Assembly (NCBI RefSeq): GCF_900109465.1
Contig: NZ_FOAZ01000018.1
Coordinates: 62,001-126,000, forward strand
Reading direction: 5' to 3'
From: Streptacidiphilus jiangxiensis
Lineage (GTDB): Bacteria > Actinomycetota > Actinomycetes > Streptomycetales > Streptomycetaceae
Length of the DNA: 64,000 nt
In this document: in pieces, positions 41,789 to 50,988 of the stretch
Position numbering within the stretch: the first letter of the stretch is position 1
Layout: each line of letters opens with the position of its first letter
Notes under the pieces: generated by a model
The model's database searches: none
Seen by the model: only the letters and a program-made list of their open reading frames with translations
What the model was told of the DNA's origin: nothing
Position numbers and translations under genes: made by a program

Positions 41789-42307
41789 TCAGTCGACGGG
41801 GGCGTGGAACGCGCGGAGGTGGCCGACGCCCGGTTCGAGGGCCTTCCACGGGGCCGGGACGTCGATCACGGCGACCGCCGCCGTCGGGAAGCCCGTGGCG
41901 CGCAGGCGGACGAGGGTGTCGTCGGCGAACTCGCCGGAGAGGATCTCGGCCAGCCCCTGCACACCGGGGTTGTGCCCGACCAGCAGGACCGTGCGGACGT
42001 CCTCCGGAACCTCCTGGAGGACCTCGATCAGCAGGCCGGGCGCGGCCTCGTACAGGCGGTCGTCGTAGACCGTGCGCGGGCGCTCCGCCAACTCGTGGGC
42101 GAAGAGCTTCCAGGTCTCGCGGGTCCGCGTGGCCGTGGAACAGAGGGTCAGCTCGGGGAGGATGTCGGCGACCGCCAGCCACTGGCCGGCGGTCGTGGCG
42201 TCCTTGCGGCCGCGGTCGGCCAGTGGCCGCTCGTGGTCGGGCACTCCTGGCCAGTCGGCCTTGGCGTGCCGGAGGACGATGATCGTGCGGGTCGTGTCGA
42301 CGCTCAT
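41789..42307 (-). CDS. sixA: SixA-like phosphohistidine phosphatase
   Basis: A 172-residue histidine phosphatase superfamily protein. The catalytic LRHAKADWP (His and Arg near residue 13) opens the protein, CSTATRTRETW supplies the second Arg, and LLVGHNPGVQGL has the second His. SixA enzymes dephosphorylate His residues of phosphorelay or phosphotransferase proteins. The length is normal. An inverted-repeat element follows the stop; the microprotein gene ends 40 bp upstream on the same strand. Confidence 0.88.
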   Translation of the reverse strand: MSVDTTRTIIVLRHAKADWPGVPDHERPLADRGRKDATTAGQWLAVADILPELTLCSTATRTRETWKLFAHELAERPRTVYDDRLYEAAPGLLIEVLQEVPEDVRTVLLVGHNPGVQGLAEILSGEFADDTLVRLRATGFPTAAVAVIDVPAPWKALEPGVGHLRAFHAPVD

Positions 42308-42347
42308 GCCTGCCAGCTTCCCAGAATCAGGACGAACCGGCAGGGGC

Positions 42348-42470
42348 TCACCCCAGGTTGGCCCCGATCGTCGCGATGATCGCGATGACCACGAGGATGC
42401 CGCCGATCAGGGCGAACATCTGGAGCAGCTTCTTGTTGCCGCCGGTGGGGTTCGGTTCGAGAACAGGCAT
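42348..42470 (-). CDS. Membrane microprotein of the SGM_5486 transporter-associated family
   Basis: A 40-residue protein: MPVLEPNPTGGNKKLLQMFA, then one hydrophobic helix with many Ile/Val residues and a Gly-Ala-Asn-Leu-Gly end. The pattern (a Pro/Asn/Lys-containing cytoplasmic lead MPVLEPNP, basic pair, single membrane span) matches a small Streptomyces family named for its association with CynX-type transporters. It sits 17 bp downstream of such a transporter here. It is probably a small partner or regulator of that transporter; direct evidence is lacking. Confidence 0.75.
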   Translation of the reverse strand: MPVLEPNPTGGNKKLLQMFALIGGILVVIAIIATIGANLG

Positions 42471-42487
42471 GGCGTCGAGTCTGCCAC

Positions 42488-43750
42488 TCACACCTCGTCC
42501 TCGATCTGCCGGGGTCGCCCGGCGCGCAGGCCGAGCACCAACTGGACGGTCATCAGGCCGGCCAGCAGGGCCAGCGGGCCCGCCCAGCCGTGCTCGCGCT
42601 GGTAGAGGACACCGATCAGGACCGGACCGGGGACGGAGATCAGGTAGCCGACGCCCTGGACGAAGGCGGAGAGCGCGGCCACGCCCTCGGAGGTGCGCGA
42701 GCGCAGCCCGATCATCGTCAGCACCAGCGGGAACGCGCAGTTCGCCACGCCCAGCAGCAGAGCCCAGGCGTAGGGGGCCGCGGCCGGGGCGAAGGCCAGG
42801 CCGGCGTAGGCGCCGAGGCCGCAGGCCGCGAGCGCCGCGGCGACCGGCCCCTGGTGCGGCAGGCGCGCCGCGAGCGGGGGGATGACGAAGGCGAGCGGTG
42901 CGCCGACGGCCATGGTGACGGCGAGCAGCACGCCGGACTCGGTGGCCGAGATGCCCGCGTCCTTGAAGATCTGCGGCAGCCAGCCCATGGTGGCGTAGGC
43001 GGCGGTGGCCTGCAGGCCGAAGAAGACGCCGAGCAGCCAGGCGGTGGGGCTGCGGCTGATCCGGATCCGGGTCGCGGCCGAGCTCGTCGAGCCGGCGCCG
43101 TCACGGCCCAGCACGGCCGCCTGCACCAGCCAGAGCACCAGCGCGAGCGCGCCCGCCAGCGCCCACACCCCGAGGCCGACCCGCCAGCCGCCGCCGAGCG
43201 CGGTGGTCAGCGGCACCGCGACGGCCGCGGCGACGGAGGTGCCGAGCGCGAGGGACATCGAGTAGAGCCCGGTGATCGGGCCGATCTTGTCGGGGAAGTA
43301 GCGCTTGACCAACACCGGCATCAGCACGTTCGAGACCGCGATGCCTGCCAGGGCGAGCGCGCTGAGCAGCAGGAAGACCGCACTGCCCGGCGCGAAGGAG
43401 CGGGCCGCGATGCCGAGGGTGATGGCGCCCATGCCGAGGCAGACCGTGATCGCCGGCCCGAGCCGCCGGGCGAGGCGCGGCGCGGCGAAGCCGACGAGCG
43501 CGAAGCAGAGCGAGGGCAGCGCCGTCAGCAGTCCGGCGACCCCGGCGTTCATGTGCAGGGTGCTGCGGACGTGGTCCAACTGCGGCCCGAGCGCGGCCAC
43601 GGCGGGCCGCAGGTTGAACGCGGCGACGGCGAGCGCGAGGGCGAGCAGCCAGCGGGCGCGGACCTTCGCGGCGCGTGTGGGGGCGGTGGACGTCCGGCTC
43701 TTCTCGGCGGCGGTGGACGGGACGGCGGTAGTGGACGACTCGGCAGGCAT
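42488..43750 (-). CDS. CynX/NimT-family MFS transporter
   Basis: A 420-residue transporter with 12 membrane segments, recognised by NLRPAVAALGPQLDHVRSTL in the first loop and PSLCFALVGFAAPRLARRLG, both typical of the CynX/NimT group (cyanate or 2-nitroimidazole transport). The ATG at 43750 is preceded by TATGAT (43759-43764) at leaderless spacing, so the transcript may start at the start codon. The 40-residue microprotein lies 17 bp downstream. It is divergent from a GntR regulator, its likely controller. Confidence 0.85.
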   Translation of the reverse strand: MPAESSTTAVPSTAAEKSRTSTAPTRAAKVRARWLLALALAVAAFNLRPAVAALGPQLDHVRSTLHMNAGVAGLLTALPSLCFALVGFAAPRLARRLGPAITVCLGMGAITLGIAARSFAPGSAVFLLLSALALAGIAVSNVLMPVLVKRYFPDKIGPITGLYSMSLALGTSVAAAVAVPLTTALGGGWRVGLGVWALAGALALVLWLVQAAVLGRDGAGSTSSAATRIRISRSPTAWLLGVFFGLQATAAYATMGWLPQIFKDAGISATESGVLLAVTMAVGAPLAFVIPPLAARLPHQGPVAAALAACGLGAYAGLAFAPAAAPYAWALLLGVANCAFPLVLTMIGLRSRTSEGVAALSAFVQGVGYLISVPGPVLIGVLYQREHGWAGPLALLAGLMTVQLVLGLRAGRPRQIEDEV

Positions 43751-43758
43751 GAGGGGAT

Positions 43759-43764
43759 CATACA
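43759..43764 (-). promoter_or_regulatory. -10 element of the CynX-type transporter gene
   Basis: TATGAT on the minus strand, 8 bp before the ATG. No ribosome site is visible in front of this start, which fits leaderless transcription. The overlapping ATCATACAATCAT could serve as a GntR site. Confidence 0.4.
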
Positions 43765-43853
43765 ATCATGGGATGAATTCAGGGAGTGGTTTCTCCGCAC
43801 CGGAAGGAGCGGGATGATGTTCTTCGACCGCGCAAGAATCGATCAGGAGTGAC

Positions 43854-44519
43854 ATGGCCCTCACCACGCCCCGGCGCGAGCCGTTGGCCGACCAGGTGAT
43901 CGCGCAGCTGCGCGCCCAGATCACCTCCGGCGAGTGGCCCGTGGGCTCCCGCATCCCCACCGAGGCGGAGCTCGTCGAACGGCTCGGCGTCGCCCGCAAC
44001 ACCGTCCGCGAGGCGGTGCGCGCGCTCGCGCACAACGGGCTGCTGGACATCCGCCAGGGGTCCGGCACGTACGTCCTGGCGACGAGCGAGCTGGCGGGCG
44101 TGATGCACCGCCGCTTCGCGGAGGCGGAGAAGTCCGAGGTCACGGAGCTGCGGCTGGCACTGGAGGCGGCGGCGGCCCGTCTCGCCTCGACGCGGCGGAC
44201 GGCCCAGGACCTGCGCCTGCTGGAGACGGCGCTCAAGCGCCGCGAGGAGGCCTGGAGCTCGGGCGACGCGGAGGCCTTCGTGCTGAACGACGCGGCCTTC
44301 CACCAGGCGGTCATGGCGGCGTCGCACAACCGGGTGCTCTCGGACCTCTACGCCGACCTCGGCGAGGTCCTGCGCGAGGAACTGCGCGAGACCGTCGGCC
44401 CGGTCCTGGAACAGGACCGCTACGTGACCCACCAGGGCATCCTCGACGCGATCCGCGCCGGGGACGCCGAGGCGGCAGCCGCGGAGGCCGCGAACGCCCT
44501 GAACCAGTGCAGGACCTGA
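43854..44519 (+). CDS. GntR family regulator (FadR/FCD subfamily)
   Basis: A 221-residue regulator. The winged helix reads PLADQVIAQLRAQITSGEWP, PTEAELVERLGVARNTVREA and LLDIRQGSGTYV (residues about 10-76). The C-terminal FCD domain carries ELRLALEAAAARLA and the metal-site pattern NDAAFHQAVMAASHN plus HQGILDAIRAGD. CAGGAGTG lies 6 nt before the ATG. It is divergent from the CynX-type transporter with about 100 bp between. An inverted-repeat element begins 8 bp after its stop. Confidence 0.9.
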   Translation: MALTTPRREPLADQVIAQLRAQITSGEWPVGSRIPTEAELVERLGVARNTVREAVRALAHNGLLDIRQGSGTYVLATSELAGVMHRRFAEAEKSEVTELRLALEAAAARLASTRRTAQDLRLLETALKRREEAWSSGDAEAFVLNDAAFHQAVMAASHNRVLSDLYADLGEVLREELRETVGPVLEQDRYVTHQGILDAIRAGDAEAAAAEAANALNQCRT

Positions 44520-44527
44520 AGACACCT

Positions 44528-44632
44528 CAGGGGCGCGGGGAACTGCGCGAGCAACCACCCTGTGCAGATGGCCCTACTCGCTGAGCGACTCACCACACAG
44601 GGTGGCTTGTCGCGCAGTTCCTCGCGCCCCTG
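44528..44632. repeat. Inverted-repeat intergenic element, copy 5
   Basis: Left arm from 44528 (CAGGGGCGCGGGGAACTGCG) and right arm to 44632 (CGCAGTTCCTCGCGCCCCTG), with an inner CACCCTGTG / CACAGGGTG pair. It sits between the convergent GntR and FabI genes and could terminate both. Confidence 0.85.
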
Positions 44633-44638
44633 AAAAAA

Positions 44639-45409
44639 TCAGGCGCCTACGGCGTGGTAGCCGCCGTCGACGTGGATCATCTCGCCCGTGGTCTTCGGGA
44701 ACCAGTCCGACAGCAGGGCGACGACGCCGCGCGCAGCCGGCTCCGGGTCCGTGACGTCCCACTCCAGCGGGCTGCGGCCGTTCCAGGCGTCCGCCAGCTG
44801 CTCGAAGCCCGGGATGGACTTGGCGGCCATCGACTTGATCGGACCGGCCGAGACCAGGTTGCAGCGGACGTTCTGCTTGCCCAGGTCACGCGCGAGGTAG
44901 CGGGACGTGGCCTCGAAGGCCGCCTTCGCCGGGCCCATCCAGTCGTACTGCGGCCAGGCCACCGTCGCGTCGAAGGTCAGGCCCACGATGGAACCGCCCT
45001 CGGCCGGCAGCAGCGGGAGGCAGGCCATCGCGAGCGACTTCAGCGAGAACGCGCTGACGTGCATCGCCGTGCCGACCGACTCCCACGGGGTGTTCAGGAA
45101 GTTGCCGCCCAGGGCGTCCTGCGGCGCGAAGCCGATGGAGTGGACGACGCCGTCGAGGCCGCCCAGCTCCGCGCGCACGGCGTCCTCCAGGGACGCGAGG
45201 TGCTCGGCGTTGGTGACGTCCAGCTCGAGCACCTTGGCGGGCTTCGGCAGCTTCTTGGCGATGCGCTCGGTCAGGCTCGGGCGCGGGAAGGCGGTCAGGA
45301 TGACCTCGGCGCCCTGCTCCTGGGCCAGCTTGGCGACCTGGAAGGCGATGGAGGACTCCATCAGCACGCCGGTGACCAGAATGCGCTTTCCGTCGAGGAT
45401 TCCACTCAT
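44639..45409 (-). CDS. fabI: Enoyl-ACP reductase (InhA-type FabI)
   Basis: A 256-residue NADH-dependent enoyl-ACP reductase, last step of each fatty-acid elongation cycle. It begins GILDGKRILVTGVLMESSIA with the FabI-type Rossmann loop, has the catalytic Tyr/Lys in PQYDWMGPAKAAFEATSRYL, and the substrate loop SAGPIKSMAAKSIPGF close to InhA. It lies 5 bp downstream of FabG in one operon, the same order as mabA-inhA of other actinobacteria. Confidence 0.94.
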   Translation of the reverse strand: MSGILDGKRILVTGVLMESSIAFQVAKLAQEQGAEVILTAFPRPSLTERIAKKLPKPAKVLELDVTNAEHLASLEDAVRAELGGLDGVVHSIGFAPQDALGGNFLNTPWESVGTAMHVSAFSLKSLAMACLPLLPAEGGSIVGLTFDATVAWPQYDWMGPAKAAFEATSRYLARDLGKQNVRCNLVSAGPIKSMAAKSIPGFEQLADAWNGRSPLEWDVTDPEPAARGVVALLSDWFPKTTGEMIHVDGGYHAVGA

Positions 45410-45414
45410 GGTGA

Positions 45415-46125
45415 TCAGTGACCCATTCCCAATCCGCCGTCCACGGGGATGACGGCTCCGGTGATGTATGCGGCCTCGTCCGAGGAGAGGAAGCGGACGG
45501 CCGAGGCGATCTCGGCCGTGGAGGCGTAGCGGCCCAGCGGGACCTGCGAGACGATCTCGGCGCGGCGGTCGTCGCTCAGCACGGCGGTCATGTCGGTGTC
45601 GACGAAACCGGGGGCGACGACGTTGACGGTGATGTTGCGGGAGCCCAGCTCGCGCGCCAGCGACCGGGCGAAGCCCACCAGGCCGGCCTTGGAGGCGGCG
45701 TAGTTGGCCTGGCCCGCGGAGCCCAGCAGGCCCACCACGGAGGAGATCAGCACGACCCGGCCCTTGCGGGCGCGCAGCATGGCCTTGCTCGCGCGCTTGA
45801 CGACGCGGAAGGTGCCGGTGAGGTTGGTGTCGAGGACGGAGGTGAAGTCCTCCTCCGACATGCGCAGCAGCAGGGTGTCGCGGGTGATGCCCGCGTTGGC
45901 GACGAGCACCTCGACCGGGCCGTGGGCGGCCTCGATCTCCTTGAAGGCCTGCTCGACCTGCTCGGAGTCGGTGATGTCGCACTTGACGCCCAGCAGACCC
46001 TCCGGCGGCTCACCGGAACGGTAGGTGACGGCGACCTTGTCGCCCGCCTCGGCGAAGGCTCGGGCGATGGCGAGGCCGATGCCCCGGTTGCCCCCGGTGA
46101 CCAGAACCGACCGGCTCACAGGCAT
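45415..46125 (-). CDS. fabG: 3-oxoacyl-ACP reductase (MabA-type FabG)
   Basis: A 236-residue short-chain dehydrogenase that reduces 3-ketoacyl-ACP with NADPH. It has VLVTGGNRGIGLAIARAFAE, VANAGITRDTLLLRMSEEDF, the Ser of VLISSVVGLLGSAGQ, YAASKAG with the catalytic Tyr/Lys, and the C-terminal DGGLGMGH. First gene of the fabG-fabI operon. GAGAGAGG lies just before the ATG. It is divergent from tldD with 200 bp between, which also contains CTGTC/GACAG. Confidence 0.94.
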   Translation of the reverse strand: MPVSRSVLVTGGNRGIGLAIARAFAEAGDKVAVTYRSGEPPEGLLGVKCDITDSEQVEQAFKEIEAAHGPVEVLVANAGITRDTLLLRMSEEDFTSVLDTNLTGTFRVVKRASKAMLRARKGRVVLISSVVGLLGSAGQANYAASKAGLVGFARSLARELGSRNITVNVVAPGFVDTDMTAVLSDDRRAEIVSQVPLGRYASTAEIASAVRFLSSDEAAYITGAVIPVDGGLGMGH

Positions 46126-46325
46126 ACCTCTCTCACGTGCAGCGATCTCGCGGACTTGTGCTCCGCAAGCGACGCTATCCGCTCCCCGAGGTCGGGTGCG
46201 AATCGACCCTCCACAGCACGATGGGGCGGTATCTGTCGGCTTCTGACAGTCGCGCGCCGCAAACGGGCGGTTCGCGGGAGAATGCGTGCCAGTAGATCAT
46301 CCCCTCGATCCCCCTGAGGAGACCG

Positions 46326-47846
<1,521 letters not shown>

Positions 47847-47863
47847 CGGCTCACCACCGCCGC

Positions 47864-47894
47864 GTGAGGGCTCGGCACACCACCGGGCCCTCAC
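47864..47894. terminator. Bidirectional hairpin between tldD and the flavin reductase
   Basis: GTGAGGGC (47864-47871) and GCCCTCAC (47887-47894) form an 8-bp stem with a 15-nt loop, extendable by CCGC/GGCG with a bulge. It lies between two convergent genes and marks the left edge of the biosynthetic locus. Confidence 0.55.
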
Positions 47895-47901
47895 GGCGCC
47901 G

Positions 47902-48399
47902 TCAGAGGGCGGCGGGCTGCGGCAGGAAGTGGTAGCTCCCCTTGCGGTAGAGCAGCGGGTCCCGTGCGAACACCGTTCCCCCGTCGACCCTGCCGATGAT
48001 CAGCAGGTGGTCGCCGGCCTCGACCGTCTGCTCGGTGCGGCACTCGGCGTAGGCGAGTGCGACCTCCGTCAGGACCGGAGCGCCCTCCGCCACGGCCGAC
48101 GGCTCCCACCGCGTGCGCGTGAACTTGTCCTGCCCCTTGCCCGCGAAGATCTGCGAGGCGTCGACCCCTTCGCTGGACAGGAAGTTGACCACGAAGGCGC
48201 GCGAGGTCTGCAGCGCGGGCAGGGTGTTCGACGCCTTGCCCACACTGATCATCAGCAGCGGCGGCTCGGCCGAGACCGCGCAGAAGGCGTTGCAGGTGAA
48301 CCCGCGGGGGCTGCCGTTCTCGTCGATCGCGGTGACGACGGCGACAGCGGTCGGGAGGGAGCCGAAAATCTCGCGGAACCGCTCTGAACTCACCGGCAT
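47902..48399 (-). CDS. Flavin reductase (two-component monooxygenase partner)
   Basis: A 165-residue FMN/FAD-dependent reductase that supplies reduced flavin to a separate oxygenase. It has FGSLPTAVAVVTAIDENGSP, RGFTCNAFCAVSAEPPLL, NFLSSEGVDASQIFAG and the C-terminal HLLIIGRVDGG. It lies at the 3' end of the long minus-strand operon, 48 bp beyond the first ATP-grasp gene, while the luciferase-like monooxygenase is at the 5' end of the same operon. That pairing is the likely functional one. Confidence 0.85.
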   Translation of the reverse strand: MPVSSERFREIFGSLPTAVAVVTAIDENGSPRGFTCNAFCAVSAEPPLLMISVGKASNTLPALQTSRAFVVNFLSSEGVDASQIFAGKGQDKFTRTRWEPSAVAEGAPVLTEVALAYAECRTEQTVEAGDHLLIIGRVDGGTVFARDPLLYRKGSYHFLPQPAAL

Positions 48400-48447
48400 G
48401 CCACTTCACCATGTTCCTGTATGTCGACAACGAGCGCGGATCGCCGC

Positions 48448-49692
48448 TCAGAGCAGTTCAAGTTCGAGCTCCCGTAGCTCCTTGTAGGCCCGCTCGATCT
48501 CGGCAGCGTCCCGATGGACCAGGAACACGGCTGCCGGGGAGGAGTTCAGGTCCACCGTCCGGGCGGTCGTCGTGCCCTCGGCACGGCGGAACCGGATGCT
48601 CTCGAAGGCGGGGAGTGTCGTCAGCCGCTCCCGGATGGCCTCGGCGGGGAACGGCACCTCGCGGCGCGCGATCAGGCTCACGCACCGCGCCAGCTCCTGC
48701 CGGGCGTAGAGGTTCGGGCGGGCGGCCAGTTCCGTCCCTCCGCCGACGTAGCAGTCGAGCGTCAGCGTGACCTGGTCGGCCCCGGTGCACCGGTCGAGCG
48801 CGGGCGGATTGGCCAGGCCCGACACCCGCGCGCCGGTCTCCAGCAGGACCGGCCCGGCCGCGGTGAGGATCAGTTCGGTGTGGGCCGGACCGTTGACGAT
48901 GCCGAGCCCGTCGAGGACGGCGGAGACGTAGGCCAGGATGTCCGCGAGGCGCGGGTCGTCGGACGCGAGGAGGTCCTCGTAGTCGTAGACCTTCCGGTCC
49001 GCCACGGTCACCTTGCCGCTGATCCAGGCGTCGGTGAACCAGTGCACGCCGTCCCGGCTCACCGAGTTGACGATGTACTCGTCGCCGTCGAGATACTCCT
49101 GGACCAGCACCGCCTCGTTGGCGCGCAGCATCAGGTTGGTCTTGCCGAGCACGGCCGTGGCCGCGCTGCGCACCGCCTGCTCGGTGTCGCAGGTGAAGAC
49201 GTCGTCCGAGCCGGCGCTGTCGATCGGCTTGACCACCACACGCTCGAGCCCGCTCTCGCGCCACCAGCGCACGAGCTCCTCGACGTCACCGCTGCGCAGT
49301 TGACGCGGCGTGCGGACGCCGGCGGCCCGCAGGGCGTCCATCATCAGCGACTTGTCCCGGCGCGCGAGTGAGTGTGCGGGGTCGTTGCCGCGCAGTCCGA
49401 GCCGCGCGGCGATCTCGTCGGCGACCTCCACCCCGAACTCGCTGGCCGGGATCACCGCCACCGGCCCGAGCTCGACCAGGCGTTGCAGCACCTGCTCGAC
49501 CTGGCCGGGGTAGGTGAGGTCCTCCTCGAAGATTCCGACGGGCAGGCTGGCCGCGAAGGTGTCCGGCAGCTGCGCGCGGGAGCGGATGTGTATCAGCCGG
49601 AAGTCGTCGGCCGCCTGTCGCGCCAGCATGGCACCCGTGGAGAGAGCGTCCACGATCACGACGAGGGGCTTGGACGAGTCGTTCTGGGTCAT
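48448..49692 (-). CDS. ATP-grasp ligase 1
   Basis: A 414-residue enzyme with an N-terminal Rossmann-like lid (PLVVIVDALSTGAMLARQ) and a central ATP-grasp fold: VVVKPIDSAGSDDVFTC with the ATP-binding Lys, LVQEYLDGDEYIVNSVS, and LTAAGPVLLETGARVSG, where Glu and Asn/Arg-type residues hold Mg2+. Such enzymes join a carboxylate to an amine through acyl phosphate. The ATG at 49692 has GGGAAGGA upstream. It is separated from the mutase gene by only 38 bp. Substrates unknown; probably peptide or amide bond formation. Confidence 0.87.
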   Translation of the reverse strand: MTQNDSSKPLVVIVDALSTGAMLARQAADDFRLIHIRSRAQLPDTFAASLPVGIFEEDLTYPGQVEQVLQRLVELGPVAVIPASEFGVEVADEIAARLGLRGNDPAHSLARRDKSLMMDALRAAGVRTPRQLRSGDVEELVRWWRESGLERVVVKPIDSAGSDDVFTCDTEQAVRSAATAVLGKTNLMLRANEAVLVQEYLDGDEYIVNSVSRDGVHWFTDAWISGKVTVADRKVYDYEDLLASDDPRLADILAYVSAVLDGLGIVNGPAHTELILTAAGPVLLETGARVSGLANPPALDRCTGADQVTLTLDCYVGGGTELAARPNLYARQELARCVSLIARREVPFPAEAIRERLTTLPAFESIRFRRAEGTTTARTVDLNSSPAAVFLVHRDAAEIERAYKELRELELELL

Positions 49693-49730
49693 CTGAGATC
49701 CTTCCCGACGGGCGGGATCGTGCTCGGAAC

Positions 49731-50987
49731 TCAACCGGACACCATGGCGCCGTGCTTGTCGTAGCGGTTCACCACGTGGTTGAGCATGTTGTGGAGCTGG
49801 TCGGAGCGCAGTCGGGCGGGCTCCGTACCGTGGGCGGGGCCCGGCAGCGGGAGCCGGCCCCGTGCGCCCCAGACCAGGGCGCCACGGTCGTCGATCAGGG
49901 TGGTCGCGGCCCCCCGGTTGTCCGGGTGCAGGCAGAAGGGGATGTCGAGCAGTCCGCGACTGAAGGCCTTGACGAGAGCCGTGCCGACGTCGGGGTCGAG
50001 GTCCAGGACGCAGTCCACCAGCAGGCTCGCCTCCTCCAGGACCTCGGCGTAGTAGCCGTCGTCGGGTTCGGCGCCGAGATCCGACGGAACGGCGGCTTCG
50101 GCGGCGGCGAGCCGCAGGGCCTCGAGGTTCTCGGACACGGTCGGGATCTGCCACGCCTCCGAGACCGTCTTGACGATGATCCGCTCGCACCCGGTGTCGC
50201 GGGCGAGCCGGGCGCTGTCGCGGATGAGCCCGGTGGCGCCGTCGGGGGTCCGCGGGAACAGGCCCATGTAGGTGTAGAGCACGACGTGCCAGGTCACGTC
50301 GCCCAGGTGCGCCGCGGCCAGGGTCCGCAGGGCCCGGATCGCGCCGCGGTCCTGCGCGGCCAGGGTGCCCTGCGCGTAGCTGAGCGACATGTGGCGCAGT
50401 CCGTGCTGACGGAAGAAGCAGCCCTCCAGCACCGAGACCGCCACCAGCAGCGAGGGCGGGCAGAGCTGCCCGAGCAGGCAGCCGCCGAAGCTCTCGATGT
50501 GCCCGAACTCGGTCTCGCCCGCCAGGAACCGACAGCTCTCGGCCCAGGCGTCGACGGCCTCGGTCAGCGGCAGCCGGCTGTAGGGCAGGCAGTAGGAGAC
50601 CGGCCCGCCCTCCGTGGCGTCCAGGCCCGCCGCGACCAGGCTCCGGAAGACCGGGAGCGGAAGAGCGGTGCCGTGGCGCACCTGGACGGGGAAGGTCGGC
50701 CCCTCCAGGCCGCGGAGGAGCTCCCGGGTCTCCTCCGCGGTGTACGAGACGAGCGGATATCCGTTCACCTCCTCGCCTGCGGCGAGGCGTTCCAGCGGGG
50801 TGACGTGGTCGCCGACCCGGGTGTAGCTGTCGAGGGTGAGCGTCCCGACCACCGGGAAGTCCAGCTCCGCGACCTGGGCGAGCCCGTGCCGCATGGCCGC
50901 GAGCCGTCCGAACCCCATCCGTGGCTGGACGAGGACATCACCCCGGCCCCGGTGTGCGGCGACGAGGCGGTCCAGATGTCCACCCAC
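49731..50987 (-). CDS. Glutamate mutase large subunit-like (GlmE/MutE)
   Basis: A 418-residue TIM-barrel protein of the B12-dependent glutamate (methylaspartate) mutase large-subunit family, slightly shorter than the usual 480. The substrate-binding residues known from that enzyme are present: Arg of QPRMGFG, Arg of TLDSYTRVGD, Arg of VRHGTALP, and Glu/Tyr/Tyr of TEGGPVSYCLPYSRLPL. GHIESFGGCLLGQLCPPSLL and IIVKTVSEAWQIPT match further conserved blocks. It would interconvert glutamate and 3-methylaspartate, or a close analogue, with the small subunit encoded at 53732-54220. The GTG start lies 1 bp after the preceding stop. Confidence 0.82.
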   Translation of the reverse strand: MGGHLDRLVAAHRGRGDVLVQPRMGFGRLAAMRHGLAQVAELDFPVVGTLTLDSYTRVGDHVTPLERLAAGEEVNGYPLVSYTAEETRELLRGLEGPTFPVQVRHGTALPLPVFRSLVAAGLDATEGGPVSYCLPYSRLPLTEAVDAWAESCRFLAGETEFGHIESFGGCLLGQLCPPSLLVAVSVLEGCFFRQHGLRHMSLSYAQGTLAAQDRGAIRALRTLAAAHLGDVTWHVVLYTYMGLFPRTPDGATGLIRDSARLARDTGCERIIVKTVSEAWQIPTVSENLEALRLAAAEAAVPSDLGAEPDDGYYAEVLEEASLLVDCVLDLDPDVGTALVKAFSRGLLDIPFCLHPDNRGAATTLIDDRGALVWGARGRLPLPGPAHGTEPARLRSDQLHNMLNHVVNRYDKHGAMVSG

Positions 50988-50988
50988 G

